Shown here piece after piece: positions 46,779 through 61,000 of a DNA stretch of 64,000 bases. Position numbers and translations under genes: made by a program. The notes beneath the pieces are model-generated. The model saw only the letters and a list, made by a program, of their open reading frames with translations, was not told the origin of the DNA and ran no database searches. Source of the DNA: Neurospora intermedia (lineage: Eukaryota > Ascomycota > Sordariomycetes > Sordariales > Sordariaceae). The stretch is from positions 930,001-994,000 of the forward strand of contig BTPP01000002.1 in the NCBI GenBank assembly GCA_037102815.1, read 5' to 3'. Numbering within the stretch: the first letter of the stretch is position 1; each line of letters begins with the position of its first letter.

Positions 46779-49700
46779 AGTCCCGGCTTACAAAGAGAAG
46801 TACTAGTATCCTTATTAGGAATACCCTTATTGGAAGTATCCTTACTTTTTGGTCTAACTTTGTATAATACGCTTGTTCCTAGGTACTTTCCTTTTAGTAC
46901 GTTCCGCTTTATTTCTCCCTCCTATATATTGCTAATATTTTTTAATTAATTCCTTCGTATTATATAATTCGTATTTTATTTTTTATTAGTTGTATTAATA
47001 GCCGTATCCTAACTATTTGACTCGATATTTATACGTACTATTTGAGCGAAGTTTATAATTTAAAATAACTTCTAATTTGTAGTTTTAACCGTCTTTAGAA
47101 CCGTTATTCTATAAATCTTTAATTAATCCTAGTAGGGGGGCGGTTCGGTTGAAGGGATTATTACTTTTGGGAGTAGGCTTTAAATAGGCGATTAAAATTA
47201 TTGGGTGGATCTTTATCTCTTCTAGGAAGTTTAATTTATATATTAATTTATTTACTTTACAAACGATTTTAAAAGGTCTAACGTACTATTAAAATAGTTT
47301 TCTTAATAAGTGTTCTAATAAATAATATCCCTTATATAGTTTTAAGAATACTTTATTATTTATTTCTAATTCTAATTGCCGGTAGTTAATATTGTAGCGA
47401 TGTTTAGCGTTAATAATAGCGAAGTCTATAGTTAAATATACGTTTTTTCGGATATAATTGCGAAGTACCTTATAGTTTTATACCTTTTCGATGGCTACCC
47501 TATTAGTAAGTAAGTCGAATAGTACTACTAATTTATAGTTAAATAAGTATTTATAAGGATTAATTTTAATAGTATTAATATAAATACTATTAAAGTTCTA
47601 TTGTAGGTATACGATAATATAAAACTATATTTTATTTAGATTGTAAAAAACGTAGAATTATAGTGCGATTTCTATTAATTAATTCTTTCTTTCCGCTAAT
47701 CCGTTACTTTAAAGATAGTATATAATAGTTATTAGTAATTTAGTACCTAAGGTTTTCTATATTCCTTTTTAGAGGGCTAATATAAATTTATAGTCCCTAT
47801 TTAAAATAATAATAATCGGTATACCCTAATTGTAGAGTAGTAATATACGAATAAGAACTTTTCCCTAATTTTCTATTATATATATTAAGTATTTAAGGAT
47901 AAGTAAGGATTGCTTAAAAGATTTGTTAGTTATAGGTACTATATAGTTGAATATATTATAGCCTTCTAAATACTATAGAGTACCGATGGATAATACTCCC
48001 GGAAGCCTAATAATAAAATTAATAGCGATAATTCGTATTAATAGTATATTCTCGGGTTAGATTAGTTAATAATCGCTAATTAGCGCGCTTCTATTAATTT
48101 AATTAAAATTATATACTAGGTACTTTTGTATATAATTTTTAATTAATTATATTTTGTTAGGAAAGGAAAAGGCTTTTAAATTATATATTATTTAATTTCT
48201 ACTAAAGTAATACTTTTTATTATATACGGTTTAAAGTACTTTTTTTATATAATTGAAGGGTATATAAAGGTTTTTAAATCCGTCGTTCTATTAGTTGTAG
48301 ATTAAGCTGTACTTATTTATAAAGAATAGATATCCGGGCCGGCGAAAAAAATTACCGTCTTCGATAGTATAGTTTTTTAAATTTTTGATTATAGCCGTAA
48401 ATTTAGTATTGGATTTATATCCTTCTATAAATCGCTTGTGTATTGTGTTATTTATTTGAGCTTCGGTATAGGTGTAGAATACTTTTTAATTATATTACTC
48501 TTTTATATATTAAATATTATTGAGGATTACTTCGCCTTCTAGGTTACTATTATTACCTTTGGCCTTTAATCGTTTTAGGGTATTAGGTAGGAAATTAAGC
48601 TTCTTAAGTAAGTAATAAATTTTAATATTATATTAGGATAGGTAAATTAATACGTTAATTAAATATCGATTTGCCTTGTCCGTTAATAAAGTTTATAAGT
48701 TAATTTGCTTAATAATCTCCTTTATTGCAAAGTAATCGGTTAGGATAATAATAGTTTTATTATAGGAATAGATCTACGTCCGTAGTCGTTTAATAATTTA
48801 AATTAGGTATACAATTTCCAATTCCGATAAGTTATATTTAATTTCGATAGAAATTAGTATTTTACTTAAGAATATAATAGGTAGGACCTAGTTTAATAGG
48901 ATATTCGTTCTAGGGGTTTATATATAATTAATTTTAAAGTAAAATATTATTATACCGAACCTTTTCTCTAGGGATCTATCTATTTATAGGAAGGCTTGAT
49001 AGTTGGGATTAAGATAGTTGAGTATTGTTGGGTTGGTATAAATAGCTGTTTGTAGTACTTTAAAGGCGGCGAGTTCTTATTTAGTAGATTCGTATTTAGT
49101 CTTCGAATAGTATATTACTTATTTTTTGTAGCTATCTATTTTGTTTGCCTTTCTTCCTTCGGCTAAAAGTATGATTTTTCTATTTTAGAATAGTTTAATG
49201 AGTTGGGCGTAGTAGGGAATTAAATAACGAAGGAAGCCGGTTCCGTTAATATATTGTTCGAGTACCTTTAATTAATTTAAGAAGGTTAGATTGTATATAG
49301 TAGCGATTCTCTTTACTATTGTAGATAAATTTAGCGAATTTACCCGAAAACTTAGAAGTTCGATACTAGGATAACCTAGGTACGACTTTTTGGGTGAGAG
49401 TATTATATTCTTAGTAGTAAAAAATTTGAAAATTGTATTGAGGTAAATAAAATATTCGTCGGCTATATTAGAGGCGATTATAATATTATTAATATATATT
49501 TAATAATATACTTTATAGTCCTTTAATAATATATTTATAAATCGTTGTACGTAGGTTAGTATATTCTTAAACCCTATTTGGGCGACCGTAGGCTACTCCA
49601 AACTTTAATAAATAATAAGTATAAATTTATTATAGTATTTCTACTATATTCTAAATTAATAAAAGAAGGAAACTACGTTTATTACTATTATAAATAATTT

Positions 49701-52509
49701 TCTTCTAATAAACGCGATAATTTCGCTTTGTAGCGGTAGCGGGTAATTATTAGGGATTGTAATACTATTAAATACTCTTAAATTAATAACCGGCCAACCT
49801 TTTAGGCCTAATTTAATTATTCGTTAGACTATAAATATTAAATAGGTAAAAAGTATAGTACGAAGGACGTATTCTATTTTACCTTACTTATAGAGGGCGT
49901 TAAAGATTTTATTAATAATAGTTTAATCCTTTTTACTTAGTAGATATATTCTTATTACTACTTTTTATTTTTATTATCCTTCTATAAGTAGGACCCTTAT
50001 TATATCTTTTAGAAGTATATTAACAATTCCGCCTTCTTTCTATAAGTTGGGGAAGGATATTACAATTTTCTTTAAAGTTTTAGCGAAGATAGGGTTAATT
50101 ATATAAATATAAACGCCCTTTTCGGTAATAATTTTTAGCGCGTTTTCTATACGTATACTGAAGGTTGAATATTTTTCGGGAATATTTAGAAGTTTTAGTA
50201 CGTTAATTAGGTCTTATTATTATTTAGGTTCTAATTTACTTAAAAGAAGGATTTTATTATTTAGTAGTAGAGGGATATTTTTAGTGATTTGTTTTACGGC
50301 TTCTACGGGGGTAGCGCTTGGATTGTTTTCGAGGATAATTAAGGTTTGTTCGACTACTGATGCGGTATTAAAATTAGCTTATAATACTATGAAAAATCTA
50401 TTGTCTTTGTATTCGCCGATTGAACCGATATGAAAATTCTTTAGGATATTAATAGTAATTTAAAAATTATTTTTAATAGGAATAAAATAGGGAAATTTAG
50501 TATTAATAATCGTATAGGGAATTATTGCGTATTATAATATAAAAGTAAAAAAGTAGTCCTTTGGGAAGGGTTTGTAATAGATTGGGACTATAGTTTATTC
50601 TCCTAGTAATAGCGAAATCTTTTTACTAATAGTTACCTTTCTATTGTATTTATTCGAACGCTTAACTATTGAGAACTTTACGGCAAAATTATCCTTTGGG
50701 AAGCGGACTAATTCGGTTTTATAATTGATATTGGTCTACTTTAAATAAAGGAACGAATTAGCGAATAAAATATTAGGGGCTAAATTATTTATTATTTATA
50801 TATTTACTTTAATTTTTAGTAGGGTATTTTTACCGTTTTAATTGAAATTAGGGAAATATATAGTAAATATTACCTATTCTTTAAATTTAATTGACTTATT
50901 ACCTACGCCCCGGACTACTATTGAATAGTTTATTAATATAGAGTATTTAAAATTAAATAGAACTTTATAATTAATAATACTTCGTTCCGTACTTAAATTA
51001 AAGTAAATTTCGAAATCCTCGCTATTTAGTAATAATTTTACTTTAATATATAAATAAGTATAATTAGATAGGGGATTATCGGTTAAATTCTTACTTAGGT
51101 AGGCCTTAGCTTCTTTAATTTTATAATCTACGGAATTGCTAGTATAATATATAACGTTTGGTTCTCTATTTTTCTCCTTATATATATCCGTTAAAATGTA
51201 TTTATATTTTTTAATATACTTAAAGATTGCGTTACGTAACGGGCAAACGAAATAATAATAGTCGTAAGTTCTTTTAATAATAGGGATCCTAGAGAGTAGT
51301 TGTATAGTTTTGCGTTCTATTACTTTAGGGGGTGAATATTATTTTATATAACGCTTTTTTAATAAAATAAAATTAAATTCCTTAAAGTATTTATAATAAA
51401 TTAATTCTCTATTATATATATAATAAATATCGGTAATATTACTATTTAAATTAAAATCCTCTACGAATATAATATTATTTTATTCGGAGGCTTCGTCCGG
51501 GCTTTCCTCCTTATTTTCGGTATTTTTAATATAATAAATTTAATTACCCGTTCTACTGTTTTTGCCTCCTCTAGTTTTATTATTGTAATAGTAATTTTAG
51601 TAATTATTATATCGGTCGGGGCGTTATTTATTATAGCGGTTAGGGCGTCGGTTATTACGGTAATTAGTACGTTAGTTATTACGTTAGTCGTTACAATAGT
51701 TAGTGCGGCGGTTATTATATTATAAATTGCAATTAGTATTTTTAAAGTTATAGTTTCGGCGGGGGTTATTATAAATTAAATTATTAATAGTATAATTAAT
51801 AGAGTTTATAGCGGTATAAATAAATTTAGGTTAAATATAGGGGTATTTATTTTTAATTATAAATACGAATAATTCTCTAATATCGTCGATCTCTGCTATA
51901 TAGTCGGTTAAGAAGCCTACTTTATAGGGAGGTCGTAGGAGTATTTTAACGTATATATCTATATTAATTCAAATATATATTGCGATACTATACTAATTGT
52001 CCTTTATCTTTAAAAGTATACCTATAGTACGAACTAGTCGTAGTTTCTTTATAATATATATTAAGATTATATTCTTATTCGCTATAACGTCCCTTAAAGT
52101 AATAGTTCCTTAATTGAATTTACGTATAGCGGTAGCGGAGTTTAGCTTAAAGTGGGCGACTATACTATTATATATACTATTAAATCCTCTACTCTATATT
52201 ATACTATATTAGTTAGGCTTAAACTAATTATACTACTATAATAGTATTACTCCCTATAGGAATTGAGGAAATAGGCGGGCTAATTAGTTCTCTATTTCCG
52301 TTTTAAAAGTATTGAAGTCTTTTATTATAAATATAAGGTAATTTATAAATATAGTTGTATTGGTATAAATAACGTCCTTACCGTTCTGAATTATACTAAG
52401 GTCGTCGGGGTTAGAGTAGTATAAATTAAAGTAGCCGACTTTTTCCTTTTTAATTTTAATATAATCCCGAGGGTAAGCTTTGTAGAATTTAGCGGCGGGT
52501 TTATTATCG

Positions 52510-52680
52510 GACGGAAATCCTCCTCCTCCTCTATTAAGTAGGAAGCTTCTTCCTCCTCTAAGAGGAAAGCCTCCTCTATTAGGTAGGAAGCTTCCTCTAT
52601 TAGGCGAGAGACTTCCTCCGCCGGGCGGGAAGCTTCCTCTATTAAGTAGGAAGCCTCTTCTATTAGGCGGGGGTATTAAA
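52510..52680 (-). repeat. Tandem repeat in the gag-like region of Gypsy C
   Basis: About seven units of roughly 21-27 bp contain AGGAAGCTTCC or a variant. In the sense direction they read as Gly, Arg, Pro, Phe and Asn-rich repeats, a common composition for nucleic-acid-binding tails. Confidence 0.7.
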
Positions 52681-55117
52681 GGAGGTATATTACTTAGGTT
52701 ATTAGTATTAAAATTCTTATTATTAGGGTCCCTTATAGTAATTGCGGGTCCGGTAACTTTATTTGGATAGAATATAAATATAGTCTATAATACAGTAATT
52801 TAGGTATTAATATTTTTCTTTATTGCTTTTATATTTTTAGCTACTTATTTAGAATTTTTTTTAGATTCTTTAAGTATAACGTTAGTTATATAGATAAACG
52901 TAGTAGTTAATTTGTAAGTACTAGGGGTAGGGGCTAAAGACTAATAAAACTTTAATAAAATTAATATAAATCCTAACCCTTATAGTTAAATAAAAATATA
53001 TTAGAAGGGTATAGTATAGGTAATAACTAAATTGGTAGGCGGAACTTTAAGGGTATCCTGCCTGTCTTCAATTGAGGGTTTAGGAAGTGTAATTTTATAT
53101 GTACTTAAGTTATTAGTAAGGAGGGCGGGTTTAAAATTAGTACTACTAATTAAAGGACTTTTAGAAATTATATATTTGTACTAGTCTTTAGCTAATATCG
53201 GACTGGGGGGTAATTTAATAAATTGAAATAAAGGATTACTAGAAGAGGGCCCTCTAGCGGTAGGGGTATAATATTAGGTAATTACCTACTTTAAAGCTTT
53301 TTAAGCTAATTTCGCCTTTAGGGGGCGTAGTTCCTTATTTGTAATAGATTCTAGGTATATATTGGGGAGAGGGGGATAAGGGGTAGTACTTCTACTAAGT
53401 ATTTTAATAATTAATAATAATTAATTCTTAATATATTTATTTAATTCGTTAGACTATTTAATTACTATTCTAAATATAGTAAAGTTTAACTATATTAAAG
53501 TAACTTTTCTATTAATTATATTAAAGTTAGTACTAATTTGGATTATTTTACTACTTATTATTATAATTTTTCTATTAATAGTATTAATTTTTATTTAAAT
53601 ATTATTATTCGCTAATCGAATAGTCTTAAAATAGTTATTTATAAAATTAATTAATCCTTTAATATTATAATTAACTGCAATTACTTAATTTAATAAAGCG
53701 GTAAAGTTATACCTTTATTAATCGTCGATGAAGGTTATTTTATTAATAAGGAACTATATAATTCTAATGTCTATTCTAAAGCGCTTTAGAGTATTAGGAT
53801 GTTCTAAACTAAATATAGATTCCTCTATTTCGTATTCTAATTCGTTGGCTACTTCTATATTTTCCTTAGTATAATTGTATAGATTATTGTAGCCTATAAT
53901 TATTAAATTACAATTATAATATAAGGAAGGGCGGTCTTTAGTAGGGCGGTACTTAATATAGAACGTACTATTATTATTAAAATTTACCTCGGGAGGCGTA
54001 TTAAGCTTATTTCCTTTAAATATACTCTTTATAAAGTTTATAATATTCTTAATTTTGGAAGGAGAAGTAGGTTCTTTTTTAGGAGCTTCTTTAACCGTCG
54101 GTTTAATAGGATTATTAAGGGTTATAAGGATAAAGGCCGGTCTTGTCGGTAATTTATTAATTATTATTAATAGATTATTCGGTATAGTAAAGATTATTTT
54201 AATTAGAAATACCGTAGGGATTATTTTATTAGGCGATATAGCGGGGAGTAATTATAGTTTCGGGGGTAGAAATAGGGGCTTAAGTAGTAAAAAAAGTAAT
54301 AGAGGTAGTAATAAATTTAATAGTTATTAGAATAGTTTAAAGGAGTCTTGCTTAGGGCTAATTAAATTTAATTACTTTGAATTAATTATATTTAATTATT
54401 TAAAATCGGTCGTATTTAATTATTTAGCTTTATTAGACTAAGCTACTAAATTAGGAAGTAATTAGATTGGTTTAGTAAAAGGTAATCTTCTATAGGTAGA
54501 AGGGTAATTTGTTTGTTTAATAATAGTATTATTATAGTTAATTAGGCTATTAAAATTATTAGTAAAGTGATTTTCTTATTAAAATAAATTATTATATATT
54601 GATATACTGTTAGGCGGGTTATTGGGTAGGTTATAATCGGTTATAGTATTTGAAATTAATTTCTTAGTTTATAATATACTAAATTATAATTACTAATAAT
54701 AGTATTGAGAGTGAAGATTTATATTTAGAAAGGAGTATAGATAGGAAGTAGGAGTAAAAATACGTTTAAGAATCGAGTAACTAGTAAACGGGGTTACCCT
54801 TCGTATTGAGGCCCGTAGGTATTTGGATTGGGGTAGTACGATATTAAATACTCTAATCGATGTGAACCGACGTGTGAGTGAGTTAGTGTAGTATAGTAGG
54901 GAAGTGCGGGGGGAAGGTATAAAGGAAGGATAAAAGGGATTTAGAAATATAAAGGTGAGGATTATTATTATTTGCGATTGTAGGGTCGGTGTCGAGCGAT
55001 ATAGGGTTTTTGCGATTAGGGGCTTAAAGAGCTGGGGAATTAATTAGTTTACTTAGTTAAAGGCTCTGATCGGATAGGTCTAGTCTAGTTAATCAATTTT
55101 TAATTATAGCTACTATT

Positions 55118-55419
55118 TAATATAAGTAACCGGAGTATTCTATAAATAATAGTATAATAATATTTGAAAGCGTTGTAAAAGATAATGTAGAAGGAAGAAG
55201 TGGGAGTTAGAAGCTTGCGCTAAAAGCGCGCCTCTTATATAAGGCTCCCTTATCTTATTAAGATATTTACCCTAACCTGCCAATTGGGTTAATACGCCCA
55301 ATAAGCGCCTTCCCCCGTCGGCAGCCTTTATATACGACCATGTGGTTGGGCTAGTCACGTGACTGGCCACCATATGGATCTATCTAATCTATATACATAA
55401 TAATTCACGTCCGGTATCA
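55118..55419 (-). repeat. LTR of Gypsy C (right; 5' LTR by coding direction)
   Basis: This 302-bp LTR ends ACGTCCGGTATCA and is followed by the duplication ATATA at 55420-55424. Its first half is more strongly mutated than its second half. Confidence 0.93.
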
Positions 55420-55424
55420 ATATA

Positions 55425-55789
55425 TTAGAAAAGTTGGAAGTTAATTAATTCTAAATACTATTATACTAATAAATAACTATCTACTACCCAATTTACTCAA
55501 ATTAACCTTCTCCTCCATATCCTTCTATCTTTCTTTATTTACATAGTAATCTTATTAATTTTATCGATTTTCCTAGTTCGGTTAATTTTCTAATTTTAAA
55601 TATAGTACACAACAATAAGGATAAAAAGTATAAGGATTTTCAAATACAAATACAATGTACTACCTCTAGTATTATTATTATTTTATATATTTTTATATTA
55701 TATAATTTAATACCGTTAAGTAAAGTCCGACTAATTTACTACTAAATAATTACCTTATTTCCTATATTAGCAGTAGAATCCTACCTCCG
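55425..55789. other. Harbinger leader region
   Basis: AT-rich native Harbinger DNA between the Gypsy C target site and the transposase. It has no recognisable domain, although short fragments on both strands are open. Confidence 0.5.
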
Positions 55790-56388
55790 GATGCTAAATA
55801 ACCTTTTCTTTAACGAATTTTATATATATAAGGAGACTTTCGATACCCTTCATTTCTAGCTTTATATTTATAGCAGCTTGCGGGACGGGCGGTATTTTAG
55901 TAGTAAATATAGGTTTATTATAGGTATTAGTCTACTAGCCTAGGGTGAGTCGATAAGGACGTTGGCTATTAAATTTTATTATAATTTTAATACTATTTAT
56001 AAATTAGTATAGATTTAATACTACTATTAATATTACTATATTAATTAATTTATTATATTATATAGGGCTTTATACTACGTTTTAGAATACCTCTTTAAGT
56101 TAACGAATGCTTTTATTAAGTAGCCTAATCCTATAATTCAATTTTAGATCCGGAGGGATAGTAAATAGTATCCTTACTTCCAAAATTGCTTCGGAGTAAT
56201 AAATAGGAAGTTCTTTACTATACGTATAGAGTTTAATTAGGTACTAATATAGATTACCCGCAAAGGTTTTACTATTTAGAACGTTTTAAGCGCTATCGAT
56301 ATAAATAAGCGTTTTACTTATTTACACGTAGGTTGGGAAGGTTCTACCTACGATTTTCGTATCTTTAATAATACTATTAATTATAATT
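55790..56388 (+). pseudogene. PIF/Harbinger transposase, N-terminal and core part
   Basis: A DDE nuclease of the Harbinger type (DDE_Tnp_4) cuts and inserts the element, normally at a 3-bp site. The plus-strand frame shows GESIRTLAIKF near 55950, YPYFQNCFGVINRKFF at 56170-56220 (the family has the first Asp at I-N/D), and RKGFTIQNVLSAIDI followed by HVGWEGSTYDFRIFNN at 56250-56375, where STYD carries the second catalytic Asp. The frame stops at the LINE insertion and resumes at 63343. The first Asp position reads Asn. TAG/TAA stops at Gln and Trp codons show RIP decay. Confidence 0.83.
56375..56388. repeat. Left target duplication of the LINE
   Basis: TATTAATTATAATT occurs here and again exactly at 63329-63342. 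It lies in the Harbinger transposase coding sequence; a 14-bp duplication is typical for LINEs. Confidence 0.82.
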
Positions 56389-56439
56389 AAAACTACTTTA
56401 AAACCGGAAACGCCGATTTCTAATCGAAGAGTACTCTAA

Positions 56440-57990
56440 AACGAAAACTAATAACAGCAATCAACTTAGGAGGGTCGTTTACATCCCTTACAATATCCTA
56501 CAACGAGCGTAGTAACGGTATTATATCGTCGTTACCGATAACTATCAACGGCGGTGCCTATAGACTCGAAAATAGCATCTATAACCTACTCACGGAAATT
56601 TCAGTATACAACAATCCTAAAGCCGCATTCATTACAAAGACCTTAGATAAAACGGAGGAAGACAATAAAACATTAAAGAAATTTATCACTAAAGCAAATA
56701 AATTTATAAATTACAATACTATCTCGACCGAGGACCGTCGTTGGGTTTGAGAATTATTTTTCGAATTCGCGAAAGTACGCATTAAAAAAAATAGGTCTAT
56801 ACGACCCGAGGTTAATAAGGTTGGAACTAACTAATTTATTATTAAGAAGGATTTCGACGACTTAAAGAAGAATATTTTAAAGGAGATTAAAAAAGGCGCT
56901 TAAGAGGTACTAAAGTATTAGGCCGATATTATAGCGAAAATTAGCCTAAGTAAAATCGGTACTACCCTCTAACAATTACCTACTATTATTAAGAAGTTTA
57001 TCCCCTCTAACTTCGAATAATAATTTACTATTAAGGGAGCAATAATTACCGCCGAATTCGTAAACTATTCGAATAAAAATACGAAGACGACTTTAATTAC
57101 GTACCTAAGTAAGAAGAATACTAATTTAATAATCCGAACAACTATTAGAATACTAATAACCAGAAATTATATAATTATATTTAACAAATCTATATATAAT
57201 TAATACTAGTATAATTAAATATAAGTTAAAGAAGTTTTCGGCCCCAATATTTTTATTACTATAAGTATTGTAGGCGTACTAGTCCGGAGTATACCTTAGA
57301 ATAGTATTAATAATTATACTATAATAGAAATTATATCGAATATAGCGAAGGAGAAAAATCCGGAAATATTTATTATTAAAGTTCAGTTATAGAAAAGAAG
57401 GGACGGAAAGAATAGAAGCCTATTTTTAATAGAGGTTACTATTACATTAGCAGCATACTTCCTTTAAAATAACCTTTTCTTTTAGGACAGCAGCGTATAC
57501 CTATACGAACCGTTCTAAACTTCGAATAACGTTTAATAATATTTTAAATATTAAAGAATCGGATATATAGCGAAATTCTACTATTAAAAAGATATTTACA
57601 CCTATTATAACGAAGTTAAATATAAAGGAGATTATTTTAACGAAGTAAATTATCCGTTTAATAATAATAAGTTACTCGTTTATTATAAACTATATAGGAA
57701 GAAGGGTTATTACATATATAATTATAAAAAATACCCTATTTTCCGGAAGGTAATTATAAAGGTATTTATCGCGTACATTAAAAGGCTACAGACGTTCGCC
57801 CCTCGTAAGAACTTAGCCAGAAAGGTATTAGAACTAACAATAGAGATTATAAACGAAGGTATCCTTTTGGACGTTCCCTTTAATTCTTATATTATTATTA
57901 CTTTAGAAAAATATATTAGAGGAATTACAAAGAGGGGACGGCCGAAGAAGATCGTCGGCCCATTCTTCCGACCAAAGCTATTAAACCTTT
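56440..57990 (+). pseudogene. LINE ORF1 (nucleic-acid-binding protein), decayed
   Basis: ORF1 proteins of Tad1-like LINEs bind the element RNA. The first 110 codons are clean (ITAINLGGSFTSLTISYNER and onward). The middle contains a coiled-coil-like charged stretch near 56870-56960. Three zinc knuckles lie at about 57505-57730: FKYQRIGYIAKFYYQKDI is the first, with Cys and His positions now mostly Tyr, a RIP result. The C-terminal basic motif RGITKRGRPKKIVGPF at 57910-57970 resembles an AT-hook. The stop is near 57990. Confidence 0.78.
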
Positions 57991-58019
57991 AAAGTTTAAT
58001 AAATATTTATATACGCTCT

Positions 58020-61000
58020 TAGAATATAAAAGGGAGTTGGTTATATAGTAGTAATAATATTTATACAATTATAACCCCCTCTAAAGAAGTAATACCCTTA
58101 TTCTCCGTAGAAGGACTAGAAGGAACCCTATTCTAAGGTAATTAATAATTTAATTAAAAATATTCTATTAGAATATAGGGAAATTATACGAAAGAAGGAA
58201 GCTTCTATTCGAATAAGAAGAAACTTATAATATTATAGTAATCTAGGAGCCGGGTAGAAATTTAAATAGGGATATTTATTATTTTAGAGGCAGAAGGTAT
58301 TTCGGGGTCGATTGTATAGAGAAGGGAAAGGTAGTAATATATATAAATAAGAAATAGAATTTAAAGGACCTAAATTTCTAGGCCGGAAAGGACTAGGTTA
58401 TAATAATATTTAAGAGCCTAAAGGAATTAACAACCGTTTTTTCTATTTATTTTCCTATCTTTATATAAGGAATACCGGAATATTAGTAGGGATCGCCACT
58501 CCTTAAATTTTTCAAAGTTGGGCCCCTAATAGGAAATTTAATTATAATTAGGGATTATAATTTCTATTACCCCAATTAGGATTTAAAGAATAGGATTAAT
58601 CCAAGGGCCGCTCGCTTCCTTATATAAGTATAACGTTAGAGATTTAATCTATTTACCCCTTATAGTAAACCAATAAAGCTCGGGAATACAATACAAAGAG
58701 AGAGGGATAGAATAATCGATTATATATAACTATTACTTAGAATTAAAGCTGAATATTAGGGAGTATAGAAGTACAAATAGATTAATTCGGATTATTACCC
58801 TTAAGAAATCTAAGTCTAAGTAGGAAAAAAGAATAAAAAAGCGGAAGAAGAAGGAAGATATAGTTAGAATTTTATAAATATAATAAAAGTAAGGGAAGTA
58901 TTAGAAAAATAAATATCGGTCCTAAAAAGGATTAATATAATAAAGGATTTTAAATTCGCCTTTTATAAATTCAATAGAGAATTTACAAATATTATAGAAG
59001 AATTTATCCTATATTAGAAGAAAGGTTGAGGGAGGAGAATAAATTAATAAATATTAAAATATAAAATAGTAATAAAAGAAGCGCGAAGGATATATTAAAA
59101 GTAATTTAAATACTAAATAGTATTAAATTAAAAAGATTTTATTAAAATTATAATAAAAAAGAAGAGGATAATTATAAAAACTTAGTAGGTTATATAGTAC
59201 AATAGCGTTACTGAGGCTTTAAAGAACCCAAATCAATTTTAACCCTTAGAATAATAGGCCTATACCCGAAATTATAAATTAATAAACCCGCTTAAATTAC
59301 TAATCCTTTAAATTTATAAAAGGGTAATAAAAATTAAAAACTATAATAGTAAGGCCGAAATCCTTACCGAACGCTTCTTCCCGAAGGTAAAAGTCCTAAT
59401 AAATTACTTACTAAATTAAATTAAATTACTAAATAATATTAAACCGATAATTATTAGCAAATTAATCAATAAGAAGGATATTTAGGATATATTTTCCTAA
59501 ATAGCGTTTAATAGGGCCCTCGGGATCGACTAGTATTTAAATAAGTTTTTAAAAATATATAGGCAACCGTTCCAATAAATTATAGTATATTTAATATCTA
59601 TTAGCCTCCGATTCGGATATTTCCTATAGCAGTTCAAGGATACGAAAATAATTGTCCTTAAGAAACTTAGGAAGAGCGCCGCCTAATAAAAACTAGTAGG
59701 TATATAGAGGTTAATATTGCTATTTAATAATATAAGAAAAATTTTCAAAATATTCATAGTTAAAAGATTTATATAAATAACCGAAGAATTTAACCTCCTA
59801 CTAGAGGGTTAAATAAATAATCGGGTAAACTATTTAATAGAATTTATAATCCGGGTAATTACTAATATAATATATATAATTTAAAAATTCGGGGCCGTAA
59901 CGTCCCTTATACTCTTAAATTTAAAGGGAGTATTCAATTGAATTAATTATAAGTAATTTCTATATACCCTATAGGAAATATAATTCCTAACGTAGATTAT
60001 TCGGTAGATAGTAAATTTTATCGCCGGAAGGAGAAATTCTCTCTTCTTCAATAATAAAACCTCCCGCCCCTATACAATTACCGTTAGAATATTATAAAAT
60101 TCCCCCCTCTCCCCTATTTTATTTATTCTCTTTATTACCCTACTATATTAAAAATTAATAATAATCCCGAATATAATTATAATCAACTTCGCTAATAATA
60201 CTAATATTATAGTAATAACCTATATTACCGAAGAAAATTACCGGATACTATAAATAATATAAGAAGTATATTTAAAATAGGTAAGGGCAAGAGGTATAGA
60301 ATTCGAAGTAATTAAAACAGAATTAATATATTTTATACGGATAAGGGTACTAAGGATAGAAACTTTCTAATTCGAGGAAGTAATACTTTAATTAATAGAA
60401 TTAATATAATTCTTAGGAGTTTAACTAAATTATAAATTTAATTATAGAATTTATATAAAAGCAGTAAAAAAGAAAATAATAATATAGACAAATATATTTA
60501 CGAGATTAGTAGTAAAGATATAGGGTTATTCCTTTACTTAAATAAGGGAAATATATATTAAATATATCTATAATATTATTATATATAAAGCTTTAATATT
60601 TTACTAATTAATTAAAATCTATAGAAAATTTTAGGGGATAGTAATTAGGTTAGCGAAATATTAAATTAAGTATTTAAGAATTATTACTAGGGCGTATAAA
60701 GCTATACTAATATAAAACCTAAAAACGGAAACTTTTTATCCACTATTCGATTTCTACCTTAATAAAAGGGTTTAAGCCTTTAAAGAAAGGCTCGCCCGGA
60801 CGGACTAAGCCCGGTTCGTCCGGGGGACTATAATTTAAATCTCTAATTATATTTAAATATAACGAATTAGAAGTCGGCTACCCGCCAATAAATTAAAGAG
60901 CGGTATAACTAAGGTTTAGTAGACCGAAATATAGGTATTAACAGAGAAACTATTAGTAATAGTAATTAACCCCCCTTCGGAGTTAGGGACCTAATTATTA

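Larger units (their letters stand above)
46477..55419 (-). mobile_element. Ty3/Gypsy LTR element C, fossil
   Basis: This 8943-bp LTR element is flanked by ATATA on both sides (46472-46476 and 55420-55424). The LTRs are 302 bp with TGATAC...GTATCA ends. On the minus strand gag-like sequence lies at about 54900-51560, with a tandem Gly/Arg-rich region at 52510-52680 and a zinc-knuckle-like field at 51580-51760. Reverse transcriptase lies at about 50300-49200 (including the degraded Y-DD box region near 49490 and the ILSPKKSYLGYP motif), and integrase at about 48500-47500. The LTRs and coding sequence are unlike A and B, so it is a different Gypsy lineage. It is broken in very many places and heavily RIP-mutated. 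Confidence 0.9.

Noticed and set aside
54055-54330. Plus-strand 91-codon frame in Gypsy C
   Set aside because: It is antisense to the gag-like region; the Ile/Gly/Asn-rich composition follows from RIP-biased bases.
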